Shown: piece by piece, positions 1-7,959 of the stretch
Position numbering within the stretch: the first letter of the stretch is position 1
Layout of the letters: each line of letters opens with the position of its first letter
Assembly (NCBI GenBank): GCA_944321685.1
Contig: CALUMH010000005.1
Coordinates: 1-64,000 of the forward strand
Direction: 5' to 3'
Source: an uncultured Muribaculaceae bacterium
GTDB lineage: Bacteria; Bacteroidota; Bacteroidia; Bacteroidales; Muribaculaceae
Length of the DNA: 64,000 nt
Made by a program: the position numbers and the translations under genes
The notes under the pieces: model-generated
What the model saw: the letters and a program-made list of their open reading frames with translations, nothing else
What the model was told of the DNA's origin: nothing
Databases searched by the model: none

Positions 1-181
1 GCCCGAGAAAATAGTTCTTCAACGTGGACACAAGCAGGCTCTTACCAAAACGCCGAGGGCGGCTCAGGAAATATATCTTTCCCTTCGTTACCAAATCATA
101 TATCAGCGCAGTTTTGTCAACATACACATAACCATCGCCTATTATTTGCTCGAAACTCTGTATGCCTATCGGATATTTCAT
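1..181 (-). CDS. Partial AAA-ATPase-like protein, N-terminus only
   Basis: The minus-strand reading frame opens at ATG 181-179 and runs off the left edge, giving about 60 residues. It starts [14 protein letters not shown], continues with [13 protein letters not shown], and then has a P-loop-like stretch [11 protein letters not shown] (GKS). This arrangement is typical of the Bacteroidales AAA-ATPase-like family that carries a C-terminal PD-(D/E)XK nuclease-like domain (AAA-ATPase_like plus DUF1703); the nuclease part would lie outside the window. These proteins occur in many copies per genome and their role is not settled. A promoter precedes the start. Confidence 0.75.
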   Translation of the reverse strand, partial: MKYPIGIQSFEQIIGDGYVYVDKTALIYDLVTKGKIYFLSRPRRFGKSLLVSTLKNYFLG

Positions 182-202
182 GTTACCGTATTTTTTGTAT
201 TA

Positions 203-234
203 CAAAAATAGCATAAACCAAGCGCAATCACAAA
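203..234 (-). promoter_or_regulatory. Bacteroidota-type promoter for the AAA-ATPase-like gene
   Basis: On the minus strand TTTG (234-231) is followed after 20 bp by TATTTTTG (210-203), matching -33 TTTG and -7 TAnnTTTG. The predicted start lies about 15 bases before the ATG at 181. The -7 octamer is the same as the one inside the CRISPR repeats of this window. Confidence 0.6.
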
Positions 235-321
235 TCAATGCAAACTGCCCATCAACTAAAATAGTTAAACAGAATTAAATCATGCTCAAATACAAATATT
301 TATTATTATTATTGCAAACAA

Positions 322-1236
322 ATGAACGTGATGAAAATTGTCCTGAAAATATTGTTGATATTAACAACCTTATCGGTCGGAGCCCAAGAGATGCCGTTGC
401 GCGTCGCCGAAATTCAACCTCCGCAATTAAGGCTCTACAACGGAGACTTCACACGCCCCCCCTACACTCTTGCCATACCGCAAGCTATTACACAACAACC
501 TTCGATGGCAACAGCCGACTCGCTTCAACTCAATACTGCAAAAGAAATCAACATATATTACGGACTTGCGCCACACCAAAACAATTATAATTTCTCCCGG
601 CAATTCGGCCTCAACAGTAATTATGCAACAGGAGCCATTACCTCATGGCAAGGTGGAGGTGTATTTGCTTCAAGTTCTATGAATACATTCCCGGGGATGG
701 GCAACATTGCCACAGGCTCAATTTCCTTAGCTCAAGACTTTGGGCAATTTTCGATATCAGGAGCAATAACAGGTGCAAAATATCATCTTGACAACAAACT
801 ATACAACGCTTACGGAATATCGGGCCAACTCTCTTACCGGTTCAACGAACGACTGACGCTCAACGCATTCGGCAGTTACCAATATGGTGGAGGAATGTAC
901 CACTCGATGGCAACAATGCCATATCTCTCACGATCAAGTTACGGAGCAACCATGGGTGTACAAGTCAGCGACAAATTCTCGATGGAAATGGGTGCCCAAC
1001 GATATTACGACCCTTACAGCCACAAATGGATGACTGTTCCCATACTAATTCCTCAAATAAACATCAATGGCAGCAAATTCGGTGTCGATGTAGGAGGTAT
1101 GCTTTTTCAAATCCTTCATTCACTACTGCACGATTACACCGAGCACGGGCAATTCGGACCGGCAAACACACCGGCCGGTTCCCCTCAGCGTGGCGGTAAA
1201 CCGTTCTTGCAAAAGGCATCTTCTCGACACCGATAA
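322..1236 (+). CDS. Exported beta-barrel-like protein of unknown function
   Basis: 304 residues from ATG 322 (an in-frame ATG at 331 is an alternative). The N-terminus has a basic start and a hydrophobic core (KILLILTTLSVGAQ), a signal peptide likely cut after GAQ. The mature part alternates short amphipathic stretches rich in Gly, Tyr and Ser (for example SGQLSYRFNERLTLNAFGSY), as in outer-membrane or periplasmic beta-sheet proteins. The C-terminus, after about residue 270, turns polar and basic (GGKPFLQKASSRHR) and does not end like a classical porin. I do not recognise a named family. It converges on the ACT-domain gene with one base between the two ends. Confidence 0.6.
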   Translation: MNVMKIVLKILLILTTLSVGAQEMPLRVAEIQPPQLRLYNGDFTRPPYTLAIPQAITQQPSMATADSLQLNTAKEINIYYGLAPHQNNYNFSRQFGLNSNYATGAITSWQGGGVFASSSMNTFPGMGNIATGSISLAQDFGQFSISGAITGAKYHLDNKLYNAYGISGQLSYRFNERLTLNAFGSYQYGGGMYHSMATMPYLSRSSYGATMGVQVSDKFSMEMGAQRYYDPYSHKWMTVPILIPQININGSKFGVDVGGMLFQILHSLLHDYTEHGQFGPANTPAGSPQRGGKPFLQKASSRHR

Positions 1237-1237
1237 T

Positions 1238-1699
1238 TTATTCGTCTCCGTGCCACAATTCCTTGAAATGAGCCATAAGCACCGACTTCGCCCGTGCGGC
1301 TTCGTCGCACTTTATCACAGCCGTTCCGCCCTCGGTGGCTTCCTGTGCGAAAGCATAGATGTAATCAATGTTTATATCATGCTCGGCAAGCAATTGCAAT
1401 GACCTGTGCAATGCTCCTGCCACATTCTTCACCTGCAAGCATAGCACATCTTCACAAATCACATGATAACCATGATTTTGCAATATATTACAAGCAAGCG
1501 CAATACGGTCAACCACAAAGTGGGCACGGCCATTCTCCCTGTTGCCACTCGCCGTCATGGCTAATATGTTGACTGCATGGCGCGACAATATGCCTGTCAC
1601 GCCTGCAAGCGAACCGGGATGATCATCGTCAAACCACACGGTTATCTGTTTCGACTCTATTTCCATAATTCCATTTTTCACCATGAAACCACCTCTCAT
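1238..1699 (-). CDS. Tandem ACT-domain protein
   Basis: 153 residues. Two ACT-like modules can be read: roughly residues 16-75 (KQITVWFDDDHPGSLAGVTGIL, then NILAMTA) and 85-150 (LCLQVKNVAGALHRSL, then HDINIDYIYAF). The motif 'D.PGSLA...L....VNI' is the usual ligand-binding turn of ACT domains, which bind amino acids and regulate enzymes or act as sensors. Stand-alone two-ACT proteins of about 140-150 residues are common in Bacteroidales, often near phenylacetate-CoA ligase genes, but not here. It starts 6 bases after the sensor kinase stop, so it is the last gene of the glycosyltransferase-kinase-ACT operon. Alternative starts lie at Met6 and Met12. Confidence 0.8.
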   Translation of the reverse strand: MRGGFMVKNGIMEIESKQITVWFDDDHPGSLAGVTGILSRHAVNILAMTASGNRENGRAHFVVDRIALACNILQNHGYHVICEDVLCLQVKNVAGALHRSLQLLAEHDINIDYIYAFAQEATEGGTAVIKCDEAARAKSVLMAHFKELWHGDE

Positions 1700-1705
1700 G
1701 CCCGA

Positions 1706-4021
1706 CTATACCGTAATTATTGCCTTGCAATGGATGGTGTAATAAAACGTCGAACCCACACCTTTCTTTGACGTGAAACCGACCTTGCCGCCCATGCGGT
1801 CGGCAAGTGCTTTCAATATAGCCAACTCCAACCCTGAGCCTTGCGCAAAGGTATCAATTTTTTCAAAACGGCGAAATACCTTGTCAAAATTTTCCTCATC
1901 TATGCCCACACCGGTATCTTCCACCGCAATCGTCAAGCCTTCTTCCTCATCGTAAGCATAATACATTTTTACATGGCCTTTCTCGGTATTCTTGATGGCA
2001 TTGGTCATGAATACGGTTATTATCTTGTTGACCATGCGTTCGTCAAGCGTGACGATACAACTTTTATACGGATTTTCAACCAACAGCCGCACATCGGGAT
2101 TTTTCAATTTCTTCGACAATTCGGCCGCCATTTCGTTAAAATCATCGGCAATGTCAAACGTGGATGGATACAATTCAAATGTTCCGGCCTCAATGCTCGA
2201 CATATCAAGAATATCATTTATCAATGACAACAACTGCGACGAACCATTGTTGATAATTTCAATATACTGCTTGCGTTCCTCATCGGTCGCATCTTGCAAC
2301 AACGACGAGAAACCCACTATTGCATTGAGCGGAGTGCGTATCTCATGGCTCATGTTGTCAAGGAACTGCGACTTCAACTTGTCGGCAGCCTCGGCTTTCT
2401 CCTTTGCCCGTTTCAGGTCGAGCTGGATTTGAATAAGGTCGGTGTTATCTTTGCGTATGCCGGTATAAAGCACCACTTTTCCCTCATCATCACGATCCAT
2501 GGCCCGGACCATCATCACAGCATAATGTTTTTCTTCACTGTCGGGATAACAGAAAGTGACATCTTGCGAGAAATTCAAAGTTTCGGCTCTATTCATTACA
2601 TCGAATACAGGCTTAAACGCAGGCAGGTGCTCAAGATATGTGTCCAAGTCCAGTGTTATCTCTTCGGTCATCTTATATCCGTTGCGAATGGTCACCTTCC
2701 TGCGAACCACGTCATAATCGAATTGCGATATACCGGTATTTTTCAATGCTATATCCATGCGCTCGTGATACCGGGCAAGTTCTATGCTGTTGATATATGT
2801 CTCATTAACATCCTTCCTTAGCCAATACAGCTTGGCATTGCCGTTTTCATCTTGTAATTCCTTCGAAAACAAGGTATAATACCGATAACCGTTCCCAGAA
2901 GCAATGCCGTCGGGCGATTTCATGCGCACCACTATCTCGTCATATTCTCCGGTTTTTCTACGGGCATTGTCAATATTGTTCAGCACAATCATACGATCCT
3001 TTGGATGCACATATTCAAGTGTCTCAGTGATAGTTTGCTGCGACAGCACCTCGCCCGTTGGCGAAATCTGAGTGAACATCATTGTGCGCAAATCTATTTC
3101 GCTGCCTTCAAAACGGCCTGCACTCATCAATATCGACAGGCGGTCACGCTCCTTACGCAACAACCGGCGGCTGTTGCGCAGATTATGCACCATTCTCGCT
3201 ATGACATATACAACCACAAGCAGTACCACTACCGAAACTGCCACAAGTATATAGAAATAGCGTTCGTAAAAATTGGTTTCCCGAAGCCACTTATTGTAAA
3301 TGCGGTCATATGTCCCGTCACGCCTCATGCGCGTCAATTCACCGGTAATTTCATAGACAAGATCTTCGTTATTGGCCACAATTCTCATTTCCGACGGAGG
3401 TATGTTCATGGGTTGCAACACCACATTTTCAATACCTTTCTTTTCCAATATATAACGTGCAACATAAAACCGCGCGACAATCGCATCACACTTTCCCTCG
3501 GAGAGATCCCTCAAGGCCTGTTCCAGATTGGAGAAATAAACTATTTCAGAGTTGAACAACGAGTCGCTGCGCGCATATACCTCGGCCTTAGCCCCCCTCA
3601 TAAAGCCCACGGTCTTTCCCCGTAAATCACTTATGCTTGAATAATTGTCTTCCTTACGGCTTGCAATAGAAACATACATCAGCACAGTTATGTTACTCTG
3701 ATTTAGCAATATTGGGTTAACGCTCAGGCTTTCCACACCGGGAACCACATCGACTTTCCCCTCATTAAAATGTTTGATAACCGAATCCTGGCTGCCCAAT
3801 TTTATGGTATAGTCATAGCCCAAGCGTTCCATGACGTTACTTATGAGTTCCACACTGAACCCAGCAGGATTGCCATCGCCGTCATAAAACTCCATAGGCG
3901 GTATGGAATCCAAACCTTCGATTGTTATATGCCGCTTGGCATCGGCCTGCTGTGGCAACACTACGACAAAAAACAATACAAAACCTAAAATCAGGGCATA
4001 AGCCCGTTGTCTGTCCTTCAT
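1706..4021 (-). CDS. Membrane sensor histidine kinase with periplasmic solute-binding domain
   Basis: 771 residues. Order of parts: signal sequence 1-28; periplasmic amino-acid-binding-type (SBP_bac_3) domain about 30-248 (GYDYTIKLGSQDSVIKHFNEGKVD); one membrane helix about 256-277; two PAS-like regions about 290-405 and 415-525; HisKA with SHEIRTPLN, phospho-acceptor His559; HATPase with N box around Asn674 and G1 DTGVGID at 702-708. The last glycine box reads GSGLELAI at 728-735, where most kinases have GTGLGLAI, so one glycine is Glu. There is no receiver domain, and no response regulator is adjacent. The ATG overlaps the glycosyltransferase stop by 4 bases. Expected role: sensing a small ligand such as an amino acid in the periplasm; the partner is unknown. 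Confidence 0.85.
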   Translation of the reverse strand: MKDRQRAYALILGFVLFFVVVLPQQADAKRHITIEGLDSIPPMEFYDGDGNPAGFSVELISNVMERLGYDYTIKLGSQDSVIKHFNEGKVDVVPGVESLSVNPILLNQSNITVLMYVSIASRKEDNYSSISDLRGKTVGFMRGAKAEVYARSDSLFNSEIVYFSNLEQALRDLSEGKCDAIVARFYVARYILEKKGIENVVLQPMNIPPSEMRIVANNEDLVYEITGELTRMRRDGTYDRIYNKWLRETNFYERYFYILVAVSVVVLLVVVYVIARMVHNLRNSRRLLRKERDRLSILMSAGRFEGSEIDLRTMMFTQISPTGEVLSQQTITETLEYVHPKDRMIVLNNIDNARRKTGEYDEIVVRMKSPDGIASGNGYRYYTLFSKELQDENGNAKLYWLRKDVNETYINSIELARYHERMDIALKNTGISQFDYDVVRRKVTIRNGYKMTEEITLDLDTYLEHLPAFKPVFDVMNRAETLNFSQDVTFCYPDSEEKHYAVMMVRAMDRDDEGKVVLYTGIRKDNTDLIQIQLDLKRAKEKAEAADKLKSQFLDNMSHEIRTPLNAIVGFSSLLQDATDEERKQYIEIINNGSSQLLSLINDILDMSSIEAGTFELYPSTFDIADDFNEMAAELSKKLKNPDVRLLVENPYKSCIVTLDERMVNKIITVFMTNAIKNTEKGHVKMYYAYDEEEGLTIAVEDTGVGIDEENFDKVFRRFEKIDTFAQGSGLELAILKALADRMGGKVGFTSKKGVGSTFYYTIHCKAIITV

Positions 4022-4785
4022 TTTTTACAATATCCTTTTTTACGTCGCTTTTCCCTGAAATAACGGGGAATGAACGACAAATGCCGGGCAATAGTAGGCA
4101 ACGTGCCATAATAACGGCACATTATGTCGAACCGCTCTTTCAGCGATGCCCGATGATTGCGCTCGGTGGTTCCGGCTGCAATCGTCAAAAAATCTATTAT
4201 AGGGTTTTCTCCCAGGTAGCCGTTGCCATGGCTTTGCCGCAAACAACGTATGCACCATTCATAATCGGCCGAAAAGCGGTAACGCAAGTCAAACTGCGGC
4301 GCAATACCGCGACGCACGATAAATGCTTGGTGGCACACCAGCATACCACGCTTGAAACTGTCGGCCGTAAGATGTTCAGGAGCCGTCAGGTGTCTTGCTC
4401 CTATCACGCGGCGATCGGCATCGACCAGGCGCGTCTGACCATACAAAATGTCGAAATTTCCGCTGCGGGCCTTATCGGCAAGACGGGATAACACATCATC
4501 ACCGGCAAATGCATCACCGGCATTGAGGAATATAAGGTATTCGCCGCGAGCCAGCTTTATACCCTTGTTCATGGCATCATACAGCCCGCGGTCGGGTTCG
4601 CTGACAATGTGCAACGGTTCTATGCCCGATGTCTTCACCCGGGCGAGAGTATCATCGTCCGATGCGCCGTCAACCACGATATATTCATAACCGCCAAACG
4701 ACTGCCGTTTAATACTTTCAAGCGTTGGGGAAATTACACCCCCTGCATTGTAAGTTACCGTTATTATACTAAAAAGCCGCTCCAT
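4018..4785 (-). CDS. Family 2 glycosyltransferase
   Basis: 255 residues from ATG 4785; the frame is open a little further to a TTG at 4797, but the ATG gives the standard GT2 start MERLFSIITVTYN. GT-A features: ITVTYNAG near the N-terminus, VVDGASDDDT (about 37-46) and FLNAGDAF (about 88-95), which supplies the DxD-like metal and nucleotide-sugar site. SADYEWCIRCL near residue 185 is the conserved acceptor/catalytic segment. The family resembles WcaA/WcaE-like transferases that add sugars to polysaccharides or glycolipids at the cytoplasmic membrane. It is the first gene of a tightly coupled operon with the sensor kinase (4-base overlap). The sugar and acceptor cannot be deduced. Confidence 0.85.
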   Translation of the reverse strand: MERLFSIITVTYNAGGVISPTLESIKRQSFGGYEYIVVDGASDDDTLARVKTSGIEPLHIVSEPDRGLYDAMNKGIKLARGEYLIFLNAGDAFAGDDVLSRLADKARSGNFDILYGQTRLVDADRRVIGARHLTAPEHLTADSFKRGMLVCHQAFIVRRGIAPQFDLRYRFSADYEWCIRCLRQSHGNGYLGENPIIDFLTIAAGTTERNHRASLKERFDIMCRYYGTLPTIARHLSFIPRYFREKRRKKGYCKK

Positions 4786-4962
4786 AAAATCGAGCAATAC
4801 ATTACTTGCAGTTTTGATTAATTGATAAACCTATCTTCAACTATACGAAAAAAACTGCTCGATTTCACGACATATCTTCAAGTTTATGAGTGAAATCAAC
4901 ACAGTTTCCAGACATAAATTTCAAGACTTCCGCCTCAAAAGGCGGTGTCCTTTTTCACTTCA
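4786..4962 (-). other. 5' leader of the glycosyltransferase operon with hairpin
   Basis: About 177 bases lie between the predicted transcription start and the ATG. The leader contains a 6-bp GC-rich hairpin (CCGCCT/AGGCGG at 4930-4945, loop CAAA) followed on the plus strand by TTTTT (4951-4955). A second possible pairing joins GCAGTTTT and AAAACTGC close to the start codon. No plus-strand gene leads into the hairpin. I see no gene between 4786 and 5330. Confidence 0.3.
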
Positions 4963-4969
4963 GCATATG

Positions 4970-5000
4970 CAAATATAATGCTAATTTTACTTATGACAAA
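4970..5000 (-). promoter_or_regulatory. Promoter of the glycosyltransferase-kinase-ACT operon
   Basis: Minus strand: TTTG (5000-4997), 19 bp, TATATTTG (4977-4970), a full match to the Bacteroidota housekeeping consensus. The predicted start is near 4963. Confidence 0.65.
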
Positions 5001-5252
5001 TTTTACCCCCCCCCGTTAACATTTGTTAAATCCATATAATACGTTTAAATCTGCTTTTTGAATAATTTAAAACCAACCCTCACAAACGCGGCATTGCTTT
5101 GCAGCTGCATTACCATGCACAATCCATGCTTGAAAAGCGGCAAAATAAAATAATCGGGCAATTTTTTTATTTATTTCCGGTATTAACCGTTATAACACAA
5201 TATATTACACCACCAACCCGCGCTTCGTTGCACAAAAAATCGCGTCCGAGAG

Positions 5253-5282
5253 TTGTCGGTAAGAAAAAAATCTGTACATTTG
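5253..5282 (+). promoter_or_regulatory. Promoter of the ferredoxin gene
   Basis: TTG (5253-5255), 19 bp, TACATTTG (5275-5282). The predicted start is about 45 bases upstream of the ferredoxin ATG. Confidence 0.65.
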
Positions 5283-5330
5283 CAGCAATATTTGTTTAAT
5301 CTGTTTAATCAATTTAATTTTTCTACTACA

Positions 5331-5498
5331 ATGGCACATGTTATTACCGACGCTTGCGTTGCCTGCGGCACTTGCATGAGTGTATGCCCGGTTGACGCTA
5401 TTACTGAAGGCGACATCTATCACATTGACCCCGATAAGTGCATCGACTGCGGCAGCTGCGCAGCTTCTTGCCCGAGCGACGCCATCACCGAAGGTTAA
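5331..5498 (+). CDS. Small 2[4Fe-4S] ferredoxin
   Basis: 55 residues, starting [15 protein letters not shown]. Two classical cluster motifs are present: [12 protein letters not shown] (first CxxCxxCxxxCP) and [12 protein letters not shown] (second), with the internal repeat DAITEG after each, as in clostridial-type bacterial ferredoxins. It carries low-potential electrons in the cytoplasm, for example for pyruvate:ferredoxin oxidoreductase in anaerobes. The ATG at 5331 is preferred over an upstream in-frame start at 5253 because it gives the exact family length and lies downstream of a good promoter. A strong terminator follows, so it is probably monocistronic. Confidence 0.93.
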   Translation: MAHVITDACVACGTCMSVCPVDAITEGDIYHIDPDKCIDCGSCAASCPSDAITEG

Positions 5499-5542
5499 TA
5501 CAACGGTAAAAGAACTCCCCCACCGGGGGTTAGGTTTTCACC

Positions 5543-5580
5543 CACCATTGCCACCGACATTGCGCGGCAATGGTGTTTTT
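5543..5580 (+). terminator. Rho-independent terminator after the ferredoxin gene
   Basis: CACCATTGCC (5543-5552) pairs perfectly with GGCAATGGTG (5566-5575), with a 13-base loop and TTTTT at 5576-5580. It ends only 15 bases before the xpt ATG, so it could also act as an attenuator on read-through into xpt. A smaller CCCCC-acc-GGGGG hairpin lies just upstream at about 5516-5528. Confidence 0.8.
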
Positions 5581-5595
5581 ATATCAACACACATT

Positions 5596-6162
5596 ATGGA
5601 ATTGCTGAAACAACGAATTCTGGAAGACGGTAAATGCTACCCGGGTGGGATACTGAAGGTGGACAGCTTCATCAACCACCAAATGGATCCCGACCTGATG
5701 TGCCGTATCGGAGAAGAATTTGCCCGGCTTTATGAAGGCAGTGGAATAAACAAGATTGTCACTATCGAGGCAAGTGGCATCGCACCTGCCATAATGACAG
5801 GTGCCGTAATGCACCTTCCGGTGGTATTTGTAAAGAAAAAACAACCCAAGACAATGGAAAATATGCTCACCTCCGTCATACATTCCTTTACCAAAGACCG
5901 TGACTATACCGTGTGCATCAGTGCCGATTTCCTCTCATCCCGCGACCATATACTGTTTATCGACGATTTCCTCGCCTACGGGAACGCAGCACTCGGCATA
6001 ATCGACCTTGCCGCACAGGCCGGTGCCACAATCGAGGGTTTCGGCTTTATAATCGAAAAAGCCTTCCAGGACGGCGGCAACCGCTTGCGCTCCATGGGCT
6101 ACCGGGTGGAAAGCCTTGCCCGAGTCGCATCGCTCGACAATTGCCAAATCTCTTTGTTATAA
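5596..6162 (+). CDS. xpt: Xanthine phosphoribosyltransferase
   Basis: 188 residues from ATG 5596. It transfers phosphoribose from PRPP to xanthine to give XMP in purine salvage (cytosolic, homodimer). Family marks: N-terminal [12 protein letters not shown] and [25 protein letters not shown] (about 56-64), where this family interacts with the purine; and the PRPP loop [13 protein letters not shown] (about 119-131) in which two acidic residues bind ribose phosphate. Length matches Bacillus Xpt (about 194). The region upstream holds the ferredoxin terminator and no recognisable purine riboswitch. menD follows after 30 bases in the same direction. Confidence 0.93.
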   Translation: MELLKQRILEDGKCYPGGILKVDSFINHQMDPDLMCRIGEEFARLYEGSGINKIVTIEASGIAPAIMTGAVMHLPVVFVKKKQPKTMENMLTSVIHSFTKDRDYTVCISADFLSSRDHILFIDDFLAYGNAALGIIDLAAQAGATIEGFGFIIEKAFQDGGNRLRSMGYRVESLARVASLDNCQISLL

Positions 6163-6192
6163 TTTTTTAACCGACCAAATAAGGAACCTGCA

Positions 6193-7905
6193 ATGAAACA
6201 ACATTCCGAAAGCCGTGCCGGCACGACATCGGCACACGTGCAATGCCGTGAAATAGTGGAAATAATGATCGCAGCCGGTGTGCGGCACGCAGTGGTGTCG
6301 CCGGGGTCGCGCAATGCACCGTTATTGATAGCCCTTGCCCGTGAGCCACGCATCTCTAAGTGGGTCATAACCGACGAACGCAGCGCGGCATTCACAGCCA
6401 TAGGCATTGCCCAACGGCTGTTGCAACCGGTAATGATAGTATGCACTTCGGGGTCGGCACTGCTCGACTATGCACCTGCCATATCCGAAGCCTATTACAG
6501 GCAAATCCCAATCATTGCAGTATCGGCCGACCGCCCACGCGAATGGATAGATCAAAACGACAGCCAAACCATCAGGCAAGACAAGGTACTTGCACCTATA
6601 GTGAAACAAAGCTACAACTTGCCTACATCATGCGACAACGCCACCGACCGATGGTATGCCAACCGCCTCATCAATGATGCCGCCATAATGGCAACAACGG
6701 CACCTATGGGTCCGGTACACATAAATGTGCCGCTTGCCGACCCATTATGCGACACCGCCCCCGCGACCATAAACACTCGCTTGATACGTCCGGCGGTAAT
6801 AGAACGAGCCGTGAACAAGGCCGAAATGCAGCAACTTGCCGCATCATTCGCCTCAGCACAACGGGTCTTGATAGTGGCAGGATTTCATCATCCGTCTCCA
6901 CAGCTTAACGAAGTGTTGTCAAAGATTGCCCGTCGCAGCAATGTGGCAATCCTCACCGAAACCATTTCCAACCTGCACGACGACCTGTTTATCTCGGCAA
7001 TCGACCGCACACTTGGAGCAATGCCTTCGGGCGAAGCACAGCAATATGCACCGCAACTGCTCATCACCATGGGAGGAGCATTGGTATCGAAAGTGGTGAA
7101 AAAGTTCCTGCGCCGGTATCCGGCCACACAAGAATGGCGCGTGGGTACCGACCTGTGCACAATCGACACCATGCAACACCTGACTACCCGCATTGACTCG
7201 CCTGCTGAACTTTTCTTTAACCAATTGCTTGATGAATTGCCTGCCGAAATGGTCCTACCGTCGGATTACGCCGAAAAGTGGCATCATCTTGCAGGCTGCG
7301 CCACACGGTGGCACAACCAATATGTTGCAGGTGCGCCATGGTGTGACCTGAAAGCGTTTTCAATAATGCTTCCGTCAATTCCCCCTCATTACACACTGCA
7401 CCTTTCAAACGGCACATGCATACGTTACGCCCAGCTATTCGGCTCGACAATAACACAACCATGCTATTGCAATCGCGGAACATCGGGTATCGATGGCTGC
7501 ACCTCAACGGCACTCGGCACATCGCTCGCAGCCCCCGACGGAGAAACAGCCCTGCTGATTACCGGCGACATGAGTTTCGGCTACGACCTTGCCGGTATTG
7601 CCTCGCAATACAACTCGGCAAAACTGAAAATCATAGTGATGTGCAACGGCGGCGGCAACATTTTCCGCTTCTTGAACGGCACATCAAGCCTGCCCGAACT
7701 TGAAAAGTATTTCGAGGTCGCACGCCCCGACCGCACACAAGCCATCGCTGCGGCATTTGAATTTGAATATTTCGAAGCCTGCGACGAGGCTTCGCTACGC
7801 AAAGAGCTTCCATGCTTCTATGATTGCCCGCGGCAAGCCATATTGGCCGTGCGTACCCCGGCACAAACCAATGCCGAGATACTGCGCCGGTACTTCAGGA
7901 TGTGA
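6193..7905 (+). CDS. menD: SEPHCHC synthase (MenD), menaquinone biosynthesis
   Basis: 570 residues. This thiamine-diphosphate enzyme joins 2-oxoglutarate and isochorismate to 2-succinyl-5-enolpyruvyl-6-hydroxy-3-cyclohexene-1-carboxylate. Visible marks: VVSPGSRNAPL near residue 35, TDERSAAFTAIGIAQ near 57-71, CTSGSALLDYAPAISEAYYRQIP near 80, and the C-terminal ThDP/Mg region GTSGIDGCTSTALG and GDMSFGYDLAGI, with MCNGGGNIF completing it. Length matches the family (about 555-570). No other men gene is in the window. It lies between xpt (30-base gap) and porZ (54-base gap), so the three may share a transcript. Its product, menaquinone, is the electron acceptor of the Na+-NQR encoded at 27.9-33.7 kb. 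Confidence 0.95.
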   Translation: MKQHSESRAGTTSAHVQCREIVEIMIAAGVRHAVVSPGSRNAPLLIALAREPRISKWVITDERSAAFTAIGIAQRLLQPVMIVCTSGSALLDYAPAISEAYYRQIPIIAVSADRPREWIDQNDSQTIRQDKVLAPIVKQSYNLPTSCDNATDRWYANRLINDAAIMATTAPMGPVHINVPLADPLCDTAPATINTRLIRPAVIERAVNKAEMQQLAASFASAQRVLIVAGFHHPSPQLNEVLSKIARRSNVAILTETISNLHDDLFISAIDRTLGAMPSGEAQQYAPQLLITMGGALVSKVVKKFLRRYPATQEWRVGTDLCTIDTMQHLTTRIDSPAELFFNQLLDELPAEMVLPSDYAEKWHHLAGCATRWHNQYVAGAPWCDLKAFSIMLPSIPPHYTLHLSNGTCIRYAQLFGSTITQPCYCNRGTSGIDGCTSTALGTSLAAPDGETALLITGDMSFGYDLAGIASQYNSAKLKIIVMCNGGGNIFRFLNGTSSLPELEKYFEVARPDRTQAIAAAFEFEYFEACDEASLRKELPCFYDCPRQAILAVRTPAQTNAEILRRYFRM

Positions 7906-7959
7906 GCCATACACAATTTGCACCGCCACATGACGTTATTATATTATAAACAGACTTTT

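Noticed and set aside
5499..5595. Purine riboswitch before xpt
   Set aside because: The hairpin there is a simple 10-bp terminator stem with a T-run; the three-way junction sequences of a purine riboswitch are not present.
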